The notes: a model not told the origin generated them from the sequence alone. 64,000 nucleotides of DNA from Psychrobacillus psychrodurans (GCF_027563345.1 NZ_JAMKBK010000001.1), one strand, 5' to 3'; positions 33,825-42,816 are shown, counted from the stretch's first letter. Numbers and translations: made by a program.

Positions 33825-35125
33825 ACGAAAAAAAGAAAAAGCACAGTTTTGGTCTTCAAAAGAAGATTGTGCTATTTGTAGCTATTTTGGCATTAATTAC
33901 GTATACAACAAGTGCTTTATTTATCCGCTTTATACAACCGTTATTGTTTGATGGTGCAACGAATTCTTGGGGATTTGAAATTGCGACATATGCACTTGGA
34001 ATTTTATGGTCTGGTATTCTAGCTTATTTCTTCAGCGGTCTTCTTATCAAGCCTTTATTCAACTTAGAAAAAGTCGCAATATTAGCCTCAGAAGGAAAAA
34101 TTGGTGTTGATGTCGAGGTACCGAAATCGAAAGATGAGATACAGTCGGTAGCTATCGCATTTCAGTCTATGTTAGTGAATTTAAGAGAAATGGTGCAAAG
34201 TATAGAAGATAACTTTGACAAAACAAATAAAACAGTACAACAGCTTTCAGTAGAATCATCCGCGGCTTCAGAGCAAGCAGAAGCAATCGCACATACGATA
34301 GCCCAAATTTCAGAAGGCGCTGAGCAGTCGGCAGTAGCAGTTCAAGAAACAGCTGAATCAGTAGAAGACGTACGAGTATTAGCTTCAGAGGTAAATCTTC
34401 GTGCAGAAAAATCTTCTGAACAATCTAAAGAAATGATAACAGGTTTATCTCAAACTACGGATGTTATTCAATCGTTAGTAAACGGGATTCAAAAAATTGC
34501 TTCTGGTAATGAGGCTGCACTTGGAAATGTTCATCAATTAGAAGAGAATGCAGGGAAAGTAGAAAGTATTATTCAGTTGGTTGGAGATATTGCGGCACAA
34601 ACGAATTTGCTTGCACTAAATGCATCTATTGAAGCAGCACGTGCTGGAGAACACGGTAAAGGATTTGCTGTCGTTGCTGAGGAAGTTCGTAAATTAGCAG
34701 ATGAAAGTGCTAAAGCAGTACAAGGTATTTCTGAATTGATATTAGCAATACAAACAGATGTACAAACAGTCGTTCATCAGATGACGGACCAAGTAAGCTT
34801 TGCTGTTGGGGAAGCTAAACGTGTTTCCGAAACAAATGAAGCAATTGAAGGAATGTCTGCAAAGATTCATGAGATGGCGGAATCGGTGGTTGAAATTTCC
34901 TCTCTAGTGGAGAAACAATTAACAAATATAGAAAGTACGGCGCGCCAGTCACAAGAAGTAGCTGCTATTGCCCAAGAAACATCCGCAGGAGCAGAAGAGG
35001 TTCGCAGTGCTACGGATGAACAAGCTCGTTCCATTGAGCAAATTGAATCCGTATCATTCGGGTTAAAGCAACAATCGGAAGAGTTATTTAAAGTAATATC
35101 TCAATTTGATCGGAAAACAAACTAA
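33821..35125 (+). CDS. Methyl-accepting chemotaxis-type protein without an extracellular sensor domain
   Basis: The 434-residue protein has a basic N-terminus, one membrane helix at about residues 13-35, a short outside loop of roughly ten residues, and a second helix at about 47-66. A HAMP-like segment (IKPLFNLEKVAILASEGKIG) and a long coiled-coil signalling domain follow. The receptor tip reads IAAQTNLLALNASIEAARAGEHGKGFAVVAEEVRKLADES, given here in two overlapping family blocks. With no ligand domain it cannot sense a soluble ligand in the usual way. It is translated from an ATGA overlap with ywlE, after GGGGGAAATGGG. An intrinsic terminator follows at 35272. Confidence 0.9.
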   Translation: MNEKKKKHSFGLQKKIVLFVAILALITYTTSALFIRFIQPLLFDGATNSWGFEIATYALGILWSGILAYFFSGLLIKPLFNLEKVAILASEGKIGVDVEVPKSKDEIQSVAIAFQSMLVNLREMVQSIEDNFDKTNKTVQQLSVESSAASEQAEAIAHTIAQISEGAEQSAVAVQETAESVEDVRVLASEVNLRAEKSSEQSKEMITGLSQTTDVIQSLVNGIQKIASGNEAALGNVHQLEENAGKVESIIQLVGDIAAQTNLLALNASIEAARAGEHGKGFAVVAEEVRKLADESAKAVQGISELILAIQTDVQTVVHQMTDQVSFAVGEAKRVSETNEAIEGMSAKIHEMAESVVEISSLVEKQLTNIESTARQSQEVAAIAQETSAGAEEVRSATDEQARSIEQIESVSFGLKQQSEELFKVISQFDRKTN

Positions 35126-35271
35126 TTCTGAATGGAATTTAAAGCTAGAAATTAAACACGAACTTAATCTTGTATAAATAAAATAATGTTCGGTTTTTAA
35201 TGATTATTATTTGTTCTATTAAATTTTTTCTTTAAAATTTTCGGAAACTAGTCAAATTTAGCGGAAATAAT

Positions 35272-35302
35272 GCAACTCACTTTGTGTGAGTTGTGTTTTT
35301 TT
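35272..35302 (+). terminator. Intrinsic terminator between the chemoreceptor gene and rpiB
   Basis: CAACTCAC / GTGAGTTG, with a short TTTGT loop, is followed by GTTTTTTT. The rest of 35126-35506 is AT-rich with no gene recognised. Confidence 0.85.
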
Positions 35303-35506
35303 ATATAGAAAAATGGTATGATGTTAAGGAGTAATAAAGTGAAACTTCCAACAGTGGATTTTTCTTCATCTTCCATTGATGGTTAGTTAAATCAATCTGG
35401 ATTTACAGGCTGTTTATCCTTCACCTGTTTCTTTTAATTTTCTTTTGAAAAATTTGTGGGGATTCTACAGACTGTTAAACCGGGATAACAGAAAAGAGGG
35501 AACGAG

Positions 35507-35947
35507 TTGAAAATTGCAATTTCTTCCGATCATGGCGGAAATAATCTTCGTCAGGAAATTATGCAGCTTCTTGAAGAATTAGGATTATCATATGAAGATT
35601 TTGGACCAAAAAGTAATGATTCTGTTGATTTTCCAGACTTTGCAATGCCAGTAGCAGAAGGTGTGGCAAATGGTAGTTTCGATCGTGGTATTTTAATCTG
35701 TGGTACTGGTATAGGTATGTCTATTGCTGCAAACAAGGTAAAAGGTATCCGTTGTGCATTAGTTCATGATGTATTTTCTGCAAAAGCTACTAGAAATCAT
35801 AATGATTCTAACATTATTGCAATGGGTGAGCGTGTTATTGGAGCAGGGCTTGCAAGAGAAATAGTTTCAACTTGGCTTGCACAGGATTTTGAAGGTGGAC
35901 GTCATTTACGTCGAGTAGAAAAAATTACAGAAATAGAAAACGCATAG
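35507..35947 (+). CDS. rpiB: Ribose-5-phosphate isomerase B
   Basis: The 146-residue RpiB/LacAB-family isomerase interconverts ribulose-5-phosphate and ribose-5-phosphate. KIAISSDHGGNNLRQEI, the active-site Cys in GILICGTGIGMSIAANK (about residue 65), and RNHNDSNIIAMGERVIG are the standard blocks. The start is TTG after AAGAGGGAACGAG. It is followed by ywlG and glyA in the same order as B. subtilis. LacA/B would need another context. Confidence 0.93.
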   Translation: MKIAISSDHGGNNLRQEIMQLLEELGLSYEDFGPKSNDSVDFPDFAMPVAEGVANGSFDRGILICGTGIGMSIAANKVKGIRCALVHDVFSAKATRNHNDSNIIAMGERVIGAGLAREIVSTWLAQDFEGGRHLRRVEKITEIENA

Positions 35948-35962
35948 AAGAAGGGATTCCTT

Positions 35963-36508
35963 ATGGAAGCAAAAAGTTTGTGGGTAGAACAAATCGAACA
36001 GCTTCTTTTAGAAGTGGAGCAGCAAATAGTGTTTCATGAAAATGATTTGTTTGTAGTTGGATGTTCGACTTCAGAAATTATTGGTGAAAAAATTGGAACT
36101 GCAGGCGGTTTAGAAGTTGCCGAGGTTTTATTCACCCCTTTACAAGAATTTGCAAACCGCAACAATATCCATTTGGCTTTTCAAGGCTGCGAACATATTA
36201 ATCGCGCCATAACAATGGAAAGAAAAACTCAATTACTATATAGATTACCAGAAGTATCAGTTATTCCAGTAGTTCGTGCAGGTGGCTCTATGTCTGCATT
36301 TGCATACACACATTTTAATGACCCTGTTGTAGTCGAGCATGTAAGTGCACATGCAGGCATTGATATAGGACAAACCTTGATTGGTATGCAGCTTCAGCCA
36401 GTTGCTGTACCAATTCGCTTGTCCATAAAAAAAATTGGGGAAGCAATCGTATCGATTGCGAAAACACGTCCTAAGCTAATTGGCGGAGAGCGTGCATTTT
36501 ACGGATGA
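35963..36508 (+). CDS. ywlG: TIGR01440 family protein (YwlG)
   Basis: The 181-residue protein belongs to the YwlG/TIGR01440 family. Landmarks are LFVVGCSTSEIIGEKIG, LAFQGCEHINRAITMER, VVRAGGSMSAFAYTHF and HVSAHAGIDIGQTLIGM. The biochemical role is not established. It lies 15 bases after rpiB and overlaps the open frame of glyA at its end, so co-expression with pentose phosphate and one-carbon genes is likely. AGAAGGGATT precedes the ATG. Confidence 0.9.
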   Translation: MEAKSLWVEQIEQLLLEVEQQIVFHENDLFVVGCSTSEIIGEKIGTAGGLEVAEVLFTPLQEFANRNNIHLAFQGCEHINRAITMERKTQLLYRLPEVSVIPVVRAGGSMSAFAYTHFNDPVVVEHVSAHAGIDIGQTLIGMQLQPVAVPIRLSIKKIGEAIVSIAKTRPKLIGGERAFYG

Positions 36509-36528
36509 ATTTGGAGGAGGAACTAATA

Positions 36529-37764
36529 GTGGAGAAAATTTTATCACAAGATCCAGCAGTATATGAGGCAATGTTAGCAGAGAAAAAGCGTCAACAATCG
36601 AATATTGAGTTAATAGCATCAGAAAACTTCGTATCAGAGGCTGTAATGGAAGCTCAAGGCTCTGTACTGACCAATAAATATGCAGAAGGTTACCCTGGTA
36701 AACGTTACTATGGTGGCTGTGAGCATGTCGATGTAGTAGAAAATATTGCACGCGATCGATTGAAAGAAATTTTCGGTGCTGAACACGCCAATGTGCAACC
36801 ACATTCAGGTTCTCAAGCTAATATGGCAGTTTACATGACTGCACTACAGCCGGGCGACACAATCCTAGGGATGAATTTGTCTCATGGTGGGCATTTAACA
36901 CATGGTTCTCCAGTCAATTTTAGTGGTATTCAATATAACTTTATCGAGTACGGTGTTAACAAAGAAACGGAACTAATCGATTACGAAGAAGTTCGTGCTA
37001 TTGCGTTAGAGCATAAGCCGAAAATGATCGTTGCTGGAGCAAGTGCATATTCTCGTACTATTGACTTCGCAAAATTCCGTGAAATCGCAGATGAAGTTGG
37101 TGCCTACCTATTTGTAGATATGGCTCATATCGCAGGTTTAGTAGCTGCTGGTCTTCATCCTAACCCAGTACCACATGCGCATTTCGTAACATCTACAACA
37201 CATAAAACATTACGTGGACCACGCGGTGGATTGATTTTAACTACAGAAGAGTTCGCGAAAAAAATTGATAAAACGATTTTCCCAGGAATTCAAGGTGGCC
37301 CATTAATGCACGTAATTGCAGCTAAAGCTGTGGCGTTTGGTGAAGCTCAAAAACCAGAGTTTAAAGATTACCAAGCACAAGTAATTGCTAATGCTAAAGC
37401 GTTAGCAGACAGTCTAACTGCAGAAGGAATCCGTATCGTTTCTGGTGGTACAGACAACCATGTTATGCTACTAGACGTATCTGCTCTTGAGCTAACTGGT
37501 AAAGTAGCAGAACATGTACTTGATGAGGTCGGAATTACAGTCAATAAAAACACAATTCCATTTGATACAGCAAGTCCGTTCATCACCTCAGGTGTTCGCA
37601 TCGGTACACCAGCTGTTACATCTCGTGGATTTAAAGAAGCAGAAATGAAAGAAATCGCATCTATCATTGCAAAACTATTAAAAAATACTGAGGATGCAGA
37701 AGTCCTAAAAGAAGCAAAAGAAAGAGTTGCCACATTAACAAGCAACTTCCCATTATACGAATAA
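36529..37764 (+). CDS. glyA: Serine hydroxymethyltransferase
   Basis: The 411-residue PLP enzyme converts serine and tetrahydrofolate to glycine and methylene-tetrahydrofolate. RQQSNIELIASENFVS, LTNKYAEGYPGKRYYGGCEHVD and the PLP-binding Lys in TTHKTLRGPRGG (about residue 226) identify it. An ATG 24 bases earlier is in frame, but GGAGGAGG at 36513-36520 is placed for the GTG at 36529, and that start matches the family N-terminus. A strong terminator follows. The window's largest repeat block lies between it and upp. Confidence 0.97.
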   Translation: MEKILSQDPAVYEAMLAEKKRQQSNIELIASENFVSEAVMEAQGSVLTNKYAEGYPGKRYYGGCEHVDVVENIARDRLKEIFGAEHANVQPHSGSQANMAVYMTALQPGDTILGMNLSHGGHLTHGSPVNFSGIQYNFIEYGVNKETELIDYEEVRAIALEHKPKMIVAGASAYSRTIDFAKFREIADEVGAYLFVDMAHIAGLVAAGLHPNPVPHAHFVTSTTHKTLRGPRGGLILTTEEFAKKIDKTIFPGIQGGPLMHVIAAKAVAFGEAQKPEFKDYQAQVIANAKALADSLTAEGIRIVSGGTDNHVMLLDVSALELTGKVAEHVLDEVGITVNKNTIPFDTASPFITSGVRIGTPAVTSRGFKEAEMKEIASIIAKLLKNTEDAEVLKEAKERVATLTSNFPLYE

Positions 37765-37777
37765 ATAAAGAGAATTA

Positions 37778-37813
37778 AAGCCGGCTACTTCACTACAGTA
37801 GCTGGCTTTTTCC
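37778..37813 (+). terminator. Intrinsic terminator after glyA
   Basis: AGCCGGCTACT / AGTAGCTGGCT (one G-U pair) with a seven-base loop and T5. Confidence 0.92.
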
Positions 37814-37994
37814 GTGTACTGTTATTGCCGGTAAACGTTATGAAGAATCAAGGGGAGAACCACCTGAACAATCAGGTAAGTCACCGGAATAAACTGAAGA
37901 AACCTCGTAATCGACAATTTATTCATTTTTCGTACGAATTTCCTTATCAATTATAGAAAGTCTCAATCTAAAAGGAGAGATTTTATAGCAACAT

Positions 37995-38870
37995 AATCAT
38001 TTGCGCGTGTTGTTTACTTGTTCTCATTAGGAGTTTACTTGCCCTNNNNNNNNNNNNNNNNNNNNNNNNNNNNNNNNNNNNNNNNNNNNNNNNNNNNNNN
38101 NNNNNNNNNNNNNNNNNNNNNNNNNNNNNNNNNNNNNNNNNNNNNCCCCTACCAGGTACTTGCTTTCCTTATTCAAATACTTGCTCTCGAAGACGTATTA
38201 CTTGCGAAACGGAAATTTATTACAAAAGTAGCTCTATTCTCTGAGCTCTTTAATCCTACCGTGACTAGATTTGCTTCAGCGCACAACCGATTAGAAGTGT
38301 CAAAAGGATATTTTACTGCAATAGAACCATTTACTTGCGGGTCGTGTTGTTTACTTGCGCTCATTAGGAGTTTACTTGCCCTCCCCTACCAGGTACTTGC
38401 TTTCCTTATTCAAATACTTGCTCTCGAAGACGTATTACTTGCGAAACGGAAATTTATTACAAAAGTAGCTCTATTCTCTGAGCTCTTTAATCCTACCGTG
38501 ACTAGATTTTTGGCAGCGGATACCCGATTAGGAAGTGTCAAGCGGATATTTTACTGCAACAGAACCATTTACTTGCGGAGTCGAGTTGTTTACTTGCTCT
38601 CAATAGAAGTATACTTGCTCACCTATACCAGGTACTTGCTTTCCTTATTCAAATACTTGCTCTCGAAGAGGTTTTACTTGTGAAACGGAAATTTATTACA
38701 AAAGTAACTCTATTCTCTGACTTATTTAATCCTACCATTACTAGATTGTTGGCAGCGGATACCCGATTAGGAAGTGTTAATAAGAAGAAATTTTACTGCG
38801 AGATAATAATTTATTGTTGTGCTATGTTATTTACTTGCTCTCAATGGAAATTTATTTGAGAACCCTTTCC
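37995..38870 (+). repeat. ~238-bp tandem macro-repeat, each unit carrying a six-site 21-bp TTTACTTGC array
   Basis: Unit A has cores ending at 38004, 38021, 38042, then after the N-gap 38163, 38184 and 38205. Unit B has them at 38338, 38358, 38379, 38400, 38421 and 38442. Unit C has them at 38576, 38597, 38618, 38639, 38660 and 38681. Unit D is decayed (38838, 38859). Equivalent points in B and C are about 238 bases apart. Between hexads lies a conserved ~130-bp spacer with AAATTTATTACAAAAGTAGC, AATCCTACCGTGACTAGATT and CCGATTAG. The region from 38871 to 39040 is AT-rich with no gene seen. Confidence 0.92.
38046..38145. other. Assembly gap (100 N)
   Basis: Exactly 100 unknown bases interrupt unit A. 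The left flank ends GCCCT and the right flank begins CCCCT. Intact unit B has GCCCTCCCCT at the same place, so the flanks join without loss. The true gap is therefore zero or a whole number of repeat units. Confidence 0.98.
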
Positions 38871-39047
38871 AAACGACCATTAACCTCTATCTAGAAATAA
38901 AATACTCATATTTATAGATAGTTATTTCCATTAGAAGATAGGCACTAGGATTCGCATAGTCATGAAGAAAATATTACTAAGACCTTTAACTTACTCTCAA
39001 TGGTGGTTTACAAACGTCTAGACTTGGAGAAAATAGACGCAATATTA

Positions 39048-39091
39048 AAAACGTGGGATTACTGTTTGTATCTCACGTTTTTTGGTATAAT
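39048..39091 (+). promoter_or_regulatory. Terminator-like hairpin followed by the upp promoter
   Basis: AAAACGTGGGA pairs with TCTCACGTTTT and is followed by T. Directly after it, TGGTATAAT (39083-39091) is an extended -10 element that could drive upp. The two may act separately, with the hairpin insulating upp from upstream transcription. Confidence 0.5.
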
Positions 39092-39129
39092 TAATAGAAT
39101 TTAAATAAAATCGAAGGAGATGCTGCTGT

Positions 39130-39759
39130 ATGCCAAAAGTATTTGTATTTGATCACCCTCTTATCCAACACAAACTTACATATATTCGCGATGTAAAAAC
39201 AGGTACAAAAGAGTTTCGTGAATTAGTGGATGAGGTTGCTACACTCATGGCGTTTGAAATTACGCGAGAAATGCCATTGGAGGAAACAGAAGTAGAAACT
39301 CCAGTTCAACTTACAAAATCTAAAGTGCTTGCAGGGAAAAAATTAGGGATAGTTCCTATATTACGTGCTGGAATAGGAATGGTCGATGGAATTCTTAAGT
39401 TAATTCCTGCTGCAAAAGTAGGACATATTGGTCTTTACCGCGATCCAGAAACACTAAAACCGGTGGAGTATTATGTGAAGCTTCCTGCAGATGTAGCAGA
39501 ACGTGATTTCATTTTAGTTGATCCTATGCTTGCTACAGGAGGTTCAGCAATCGAAGCAGTTAACTCTCTTAAAACACGTGGGGCGACTAGCATCAAGTTT
39601 ATGTGTTTAATCGCAGCACCTGAAGGAGTGGAAGCTCTTCAAAAAGCACATCCAGACGTAGATATTTATATCGCAGCTCTAGATGAAAAACTAAATGATC
39701 ACGGATATATTGTTCCTGGATTAGGGGATGCCGGTGACCGTTTGTTTGGTACAAAATAA
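39130..39759 (+). CDS. upp: Uracil phosphoribosyltransferase
   Basis: The 209-residue enzyme makes UMP from uracil and PRPP in pyrimidine salvage. VPILRAGIGMVDG, the PRPP loop DPMLATGGSAIEAV and the uracil-binding C-terminus (YIVPGLGDAGDRLFGTK) are intact. GAAGGAGATGCTGCT precedes the ATG. In B. subtilis it likewise stands between glyA and the atp operon. No terminator directly follows; the first candidate is at 39950. Confidence 0.97.
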   Translation: MPKVFVFDHPLIQHKLTYIRDVKTGTKEFRELVDEVATLMAFEITREMPLEETEVETPVQLTKSKVLAGKKLGIVPILRAGIGMVDGILKLIPAAKVGHIGLYRDPETLKPVEYYVKLPADVAERDFILVDPMLATGGSAIEAVNSLKTRGATSIKFMCLIAAPEGVEALQKAHPDVDIYIAALDEKLNDHGYIVPGLGDAGDRLFGTK

Positions 39760-39856
39760 TATTGTTTTCAAAAATTATCCAATTGTAGTGAAATTTTTAA
39801 ATTTGTCAATAAAATGTCGGGAAGATTTACTATTCTAAGTTTTTCTCACTAAGCAA

Positions 39857-40200
39857 TTGACATCATTTTGCCCCTATTGTATGCTTACAAAGGATAATCA
39901 TGATAGGGGTTTCATGCTTGAAACACTCGTCAGATTAACTTTCTACTAGATTCACAGTTTTTACTTAATAAGGAAAAACTGTGAGGATTCTTTTTACGTC
40001 GTACTTAGACGTCCTATTTAAAGGGAAAGCATTGTATTCTGCGATTCTCTCACAGCTTATCGGTTCTAACTCATTCACTGAGATGTGAATGAAAGGGATA
40101 ATAGAACCACTCCAGTAATACTAGTAATATGTTTTCTTGTTAACTTTACAGTTACAAGTTGACAGTAATTGCTACCATTCGAAAATATGATTCAGGAGAT
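39857..40200 (+). promoter_or_regulatory. Probable atp operon promoter and long structured leader
   Basis: TTGACA (39857-39862), 17 bases and TATGCT (39880-39885) form a good sigma-A promoter about 320 bases upstream of atpI. CCCCTAT/ATAGGGG arms (39871-39877, 39903-39909) flank the start region. A terminator-like hairpin CACAGTTTTT / AAAAACTGTG with a T-run is at 39952-39995. A nested stem-loop (GGTTCTA...TAGAACC enclosing CATTCAC/GTGAATG) lies at about 40062-40108. The hairpin may end upp transcripts or attenuate atp transcription. Confidence 0.5.
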
Positions 40201-40209
40201 TAAAGATCA

Positions 40210-40584
40210 ATGCTAGAAATGCAAAGTATATTTACGAAGCAAAAGAAGTATATGTTCTTTTTGCTTGCAGTTTGTGCGCTAGGTTGGGGTTTAACACCTT
40301 ATTCGACAATTTTTGCAGGCTTGGCACTTGGTTCTTTATTTGGTTTGTATAATTTCTGGATTCTAGTCCGTAGAATGGAGAAATTTGATCGTGTGCTTGA
40401 AAGTGGAAAAGGACGAGCAGGTTTAGGCACAACATTACGATTCGCTTCGGGTGTTGCGGCTGTAGCAATTGCACTTGCCCTTCCGGAGTATTTCCATCTC
40501 ATCAGTACAGTTATCGGATTAATGATTCCCTATGTTTTACTTGTTGTAGAACGTATTATGTTTCTTGTAAAAAATCAGCAATGA
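40210..40584 (+). CDS. atpI: ATP synthase protein I
   Basis: The 124-residue hydrophobic protein has about four membrane helices and opens the atp operon. In Bacillus, AtpI assists assembly of the c-ring or ion uptake for the Fo sector. Sequence conservation in this family is low; GLYNFWILVRRMEKF and its position directly ahead of atpB support the call. TTCAGGAGATTAAAGATCA precedes the ATG. Confidence 0.88.
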   Translation: MLEMQSIFTKQKKYMFFLLAVCALGWGLTPYSTIFAGLALGSLFGLYNFWILVRRMEKFDRVLESGKGRAGLGTTLRFASGVAAVAIALALPEYFHLISTVIGLMIPYVLLVVERIMFLVKNQQ

Positions 40585-40610
40585 GAATGTGAAAGAGAGG
40601 TGAATTAATC

Positions 40611-41327
40611 GTGGAACATGCAAATCCCACATTTGAGTTTCTAGGGATGACAGGGAACTGGTCCAACATTTTAATGTTAGCAGTGACTTCACTGATAGTA
40701 TTTTTGATCGCCTTTTTATCAACTAGAAACTTAAAGATGAAGCCCACTGGTATGCAAAACTTCATGGAGTGGATAATGGACTTCGTGAAAGGGATCATTA
40801 AAAGTAACTTTGACTGGCAAACTGGCGGACGTTTCCATGTTCTTGGAATAACGTTTCTTATGTTTATCGCAGTAGCGAACGTATTAGGGCTTCCATTCTC
40901 CATTTCATATGATGGAGTTCTATGGTGGAAATCCCCAACGGCAGATCCAACAGTTACGATGACGCTAGCAGTAATGGTTATCATTTTAACGCACTATTAT
41001 GGAATAAAGATGAAAGGTATGAAGGGCTACGCAGTAGATACATACTTAAAGCCAATGCCGTTTTTATTCCCATTAAAAATTATCGAGGAATTCGCAAATA
41101 CGTTGACACTCGGTCTTCGTCTTTACGGTAATATCTATGCAGGTGAAGTTCTTTTAGGACTGATCGCAGGTTTAGCAACAGGCTATGGTGCTTTAGGTTT
41201 TGTTGGGGCAATTATCCCAGCAATGGCATGGCAAGGTTTCTCACTATTTATAGGCGGAATCCAAGCATTCATTTTCGTTATGTTAACAATGGTTTATATG
41301 TCACATAAAGTGTCAGCAGACCATTAA
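40611..41327 (+). CDS. atpB: ATP synthase Fo subunit a
   Basis: The 238-residue integral membrane subunit forms the proton half-channels against the c-ring. The essential Arg is in NTLTLGLRLYGNIYAGE. PMPFLFPLKIIEEFAN and the C-terminal SLFIGGIQAFIFVMLTMVYM are standard. The start is GTG after AGAGAGGTGAATTAATC. The length is normal for Bacillales. Confidence 0.97.
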   Translation: MEHANPTFEFLGMTGNWSNILMLAVTSLIVFLIAFLSTRNLKMKPTGMQNFMEWIMDFVKGIIKSNFDWQTGGRFHVLGITFLMFIAVANVLGLPFSISYDGVLWWKSPTADPTVTMTLAVMVIILTHYYGIKMKGMKGYAVDTYLKPMPFLFPLKIIEEFANTLTLGLRLYGNIYAGEVLLGLIAGLATGYGALGFVGAIIPAMAWQGFSLFIGGIQAFIFVMLTMVYMSHKVSADH

Positions 41328-41390
41328 TATAACTGTTTAGATTCTTAAGCAGAAAAAATAAAAACAACATTCCAAGGAGGAAATTACACA

Positions 41391-41615
41391 ATGGTAGGTT
41401 CAGTTGGTCTTTTAGCAGCAGCTATAGCAGTAGGTTTAGGAGCACTTGGTGCAGGTATTGGTAACGGTTTAATCGTTTCAAAAACAGTAGAAGGTATCGC
41501 TCGTCAACCAGAAGCACGTGGAGCTTTACAAACAGTTATGTTCATCGGGGTAGCATTAGTTGAGGCGATTCCAATTATCGGAGTAGTTATCGCGTTCATC
41601 GTATTAAACAAATAA
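41391..41615 (+). CDS. atpE: ATP synthase Fo subunit c
   Basis: The 74-residue two-helix hairpin forms the rotor ring. Helix 1 has the glycine-rich LGALGAGIGNG. The polar loop is ARQPEARG. The ion-binding carboxylate is Glu58 in VALVEAIPIIG. The residues that mark sodium binding (Gln in helix 1 and Ser/Thr after the Glu) are absent, so a proton-driven ring is expected. CCAAGGAGG is a strong ribosome binding site, in keeping with the high copy number of subunit c. Confidence 0.98.
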   Translation: MVGSVGLLAAAIAVGLGALGAGIGNGLIVSKTVEGIARQPEARGALQTVMFIGVALVEAIPIIGVVIAFIVLNK

Positions 41616-41758
41616 TAAGTACAAGCAAGTCTTAATGGCGGGTCCTAATCCGCCATTCTCTTTATGAGTAACAAAACATATGAACTAGAAAACAATGATC
41701 ACTATTTAAATAATAGAAGCAAGATCTCTTATTAGCGTTTGAAAGGAGTGAAACAATC

Positions 41759-42283
41759 GTGTCTTTTGATTACCTTGTACTTGGTGCTGGTGGCCATGAT
41801 GGGTTGAATACTTTGGATATTTTTGCAACATTATTCTTCTTCATCTTACTTATGGTTCTATTGAAGAAAGTAGCTTGGGGTCCACTTATGGGGATTATGA
41901 CTCAACGTGAAGAGTTAATCGCAAGTGAAATCGCAGCAGCTGAAAATAGTCGCCAAGAATCACAGCGTTTACTGGAAGAACAACGTGACTTACTTAAAGA
42001 AGCACGTACGGAAGCTTTAGCGATTGTAGAAAATGCGAAAAAGCAAGGCGATGCATCTCGTGAGGAAATTATCACAACTGCTCGTACTGAAGCTATCCGT
42101 TTGAAAGAATCTGCTATCCGTGAAATTGATACAGAAAAAGAAAGAGCGATTGCGGCAGTACGTGAAGAAGTCGTTTCACTTTCAGTACTTGCAGCGTCGA
42201 AAGTTCTTGAAAAAGAAGTTTCGGAAGAAGATAATCGTGCGCTAATCGAGGCAACGATTGCGAAGGCAGGCGAGGTTAATTGA
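41759..42283 (+). CDS. atpF: ATP synthase Fo subunit b
   Basis: The 174-residue peripheral stalk subunit has one N-terminal membrane helix (about residues 20-38, ATLFFFILLMVLLKKVAWGP) and a long charged coiled-coil rich in Ala, Glu and Arg. The start is GTG after GAAAGGAGTG. Its stop codon overlaps the TTG start of atpH by 4 bases. Confidence 0.96.
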   Translation: MSFDYLVLGAGGHDGLNTLDIFATLFFFILLMVLLKKVAWGPLMGIMTQREELIASEIAAAENSRQESQRLLEEQRDLLKEARTEALAIVENAKKQGDASREEIITTARTEAIRLKESAIREIDTEKERAIAAVREEVVSLSVLAASKVLEKEVSEEDNRALIEATIAKAGEVN

Positions 42284-42816
42284 GTAATTCAACTGTAGCT
42301 AAGCGTTATGCAATCTCTTTGTTCGAGTTAGCAACAAAAAAGAATGAAGTACAAGCAGTCGAAAATGATTTACGTGAACTTAAAGTTGTTTGGAATGGTA
42401 ACAAAGATGTGAAAACTTTATTCACTTCTCCAAAGTTATCTCTAGACAAGAAAAAAGAGTTGGTACGTCAAATTTTTGCTAATGCGAACCCTATTGTTAT
42501 CAATACACTTTTAGTGCTAATCGATAAGAAGAGATTAGCAGAAGTATCCGACATTATTTCTGAATTTATGATTCTTTCGAATGAAGCACAAGGTATTGCT
42601 GAAGCGAAAGTATATACTACACGTGCACTTACAGAAGAAGAACGTGCAAACGTATCATCTGCATTTGCTAAAAACGTAGGCAAACAATCTTTAAATATTC
42701 AAAACATTGTAGATCCATCAATTATAGGTGGAATGCGTGTTCAAATCGGAAACCGCATTTACGATAGCACTCTAAGTACTAAATTAGATCGCTTAAAACG
42801 TAACTTGATCGGTTAA
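42280..42816 (+). CDS. atpH: ATP synthase F1 subunit delta
   Basis: The 178-residue subunit links the stalk to F1. VAKRYAISLFELA at the N-terminus and the C-terminal signature VDPSIIGGMRVQIGNRIYDSTLSTKL (the GGxxxxxGxxxxDxS block) identify it. It starts with TTG overlapping the atpF stop (TTGA). GGCGAGGTTAA upstream acts as the ribosome binding site. Confidence 0.96.
   Translation: MSNSTVAKRYAISLFELATKKNEVQAVENDLRELKVVWNGNKDVKTLFTSPKLSLDKKKELVRQIFANANPIVINTLLVLIDKKRLAEVSDIISEFMILSNEAQGIAEAKVYTTRALTEEERANVSSAFAKNVGKQSLNIQNIVDPSIIGGMRVQIGNRIYDSTLSTKLDRLKRNLIG

Noticed and set aside
38018..38683. A 221-codon frame spanning the N gap
   Set aside because: It contains 34 unknown residues, has no ribosome binding site and consists wholly of the macro-repeat.
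40159..40188. TTGACA near atpI as its promoter
   Set aside because: With a 17-18 base spacer the start would fall on the atpI ribosome binding site, and the -10 (AAAATA) is poor. The promoter at 39857 fits better.
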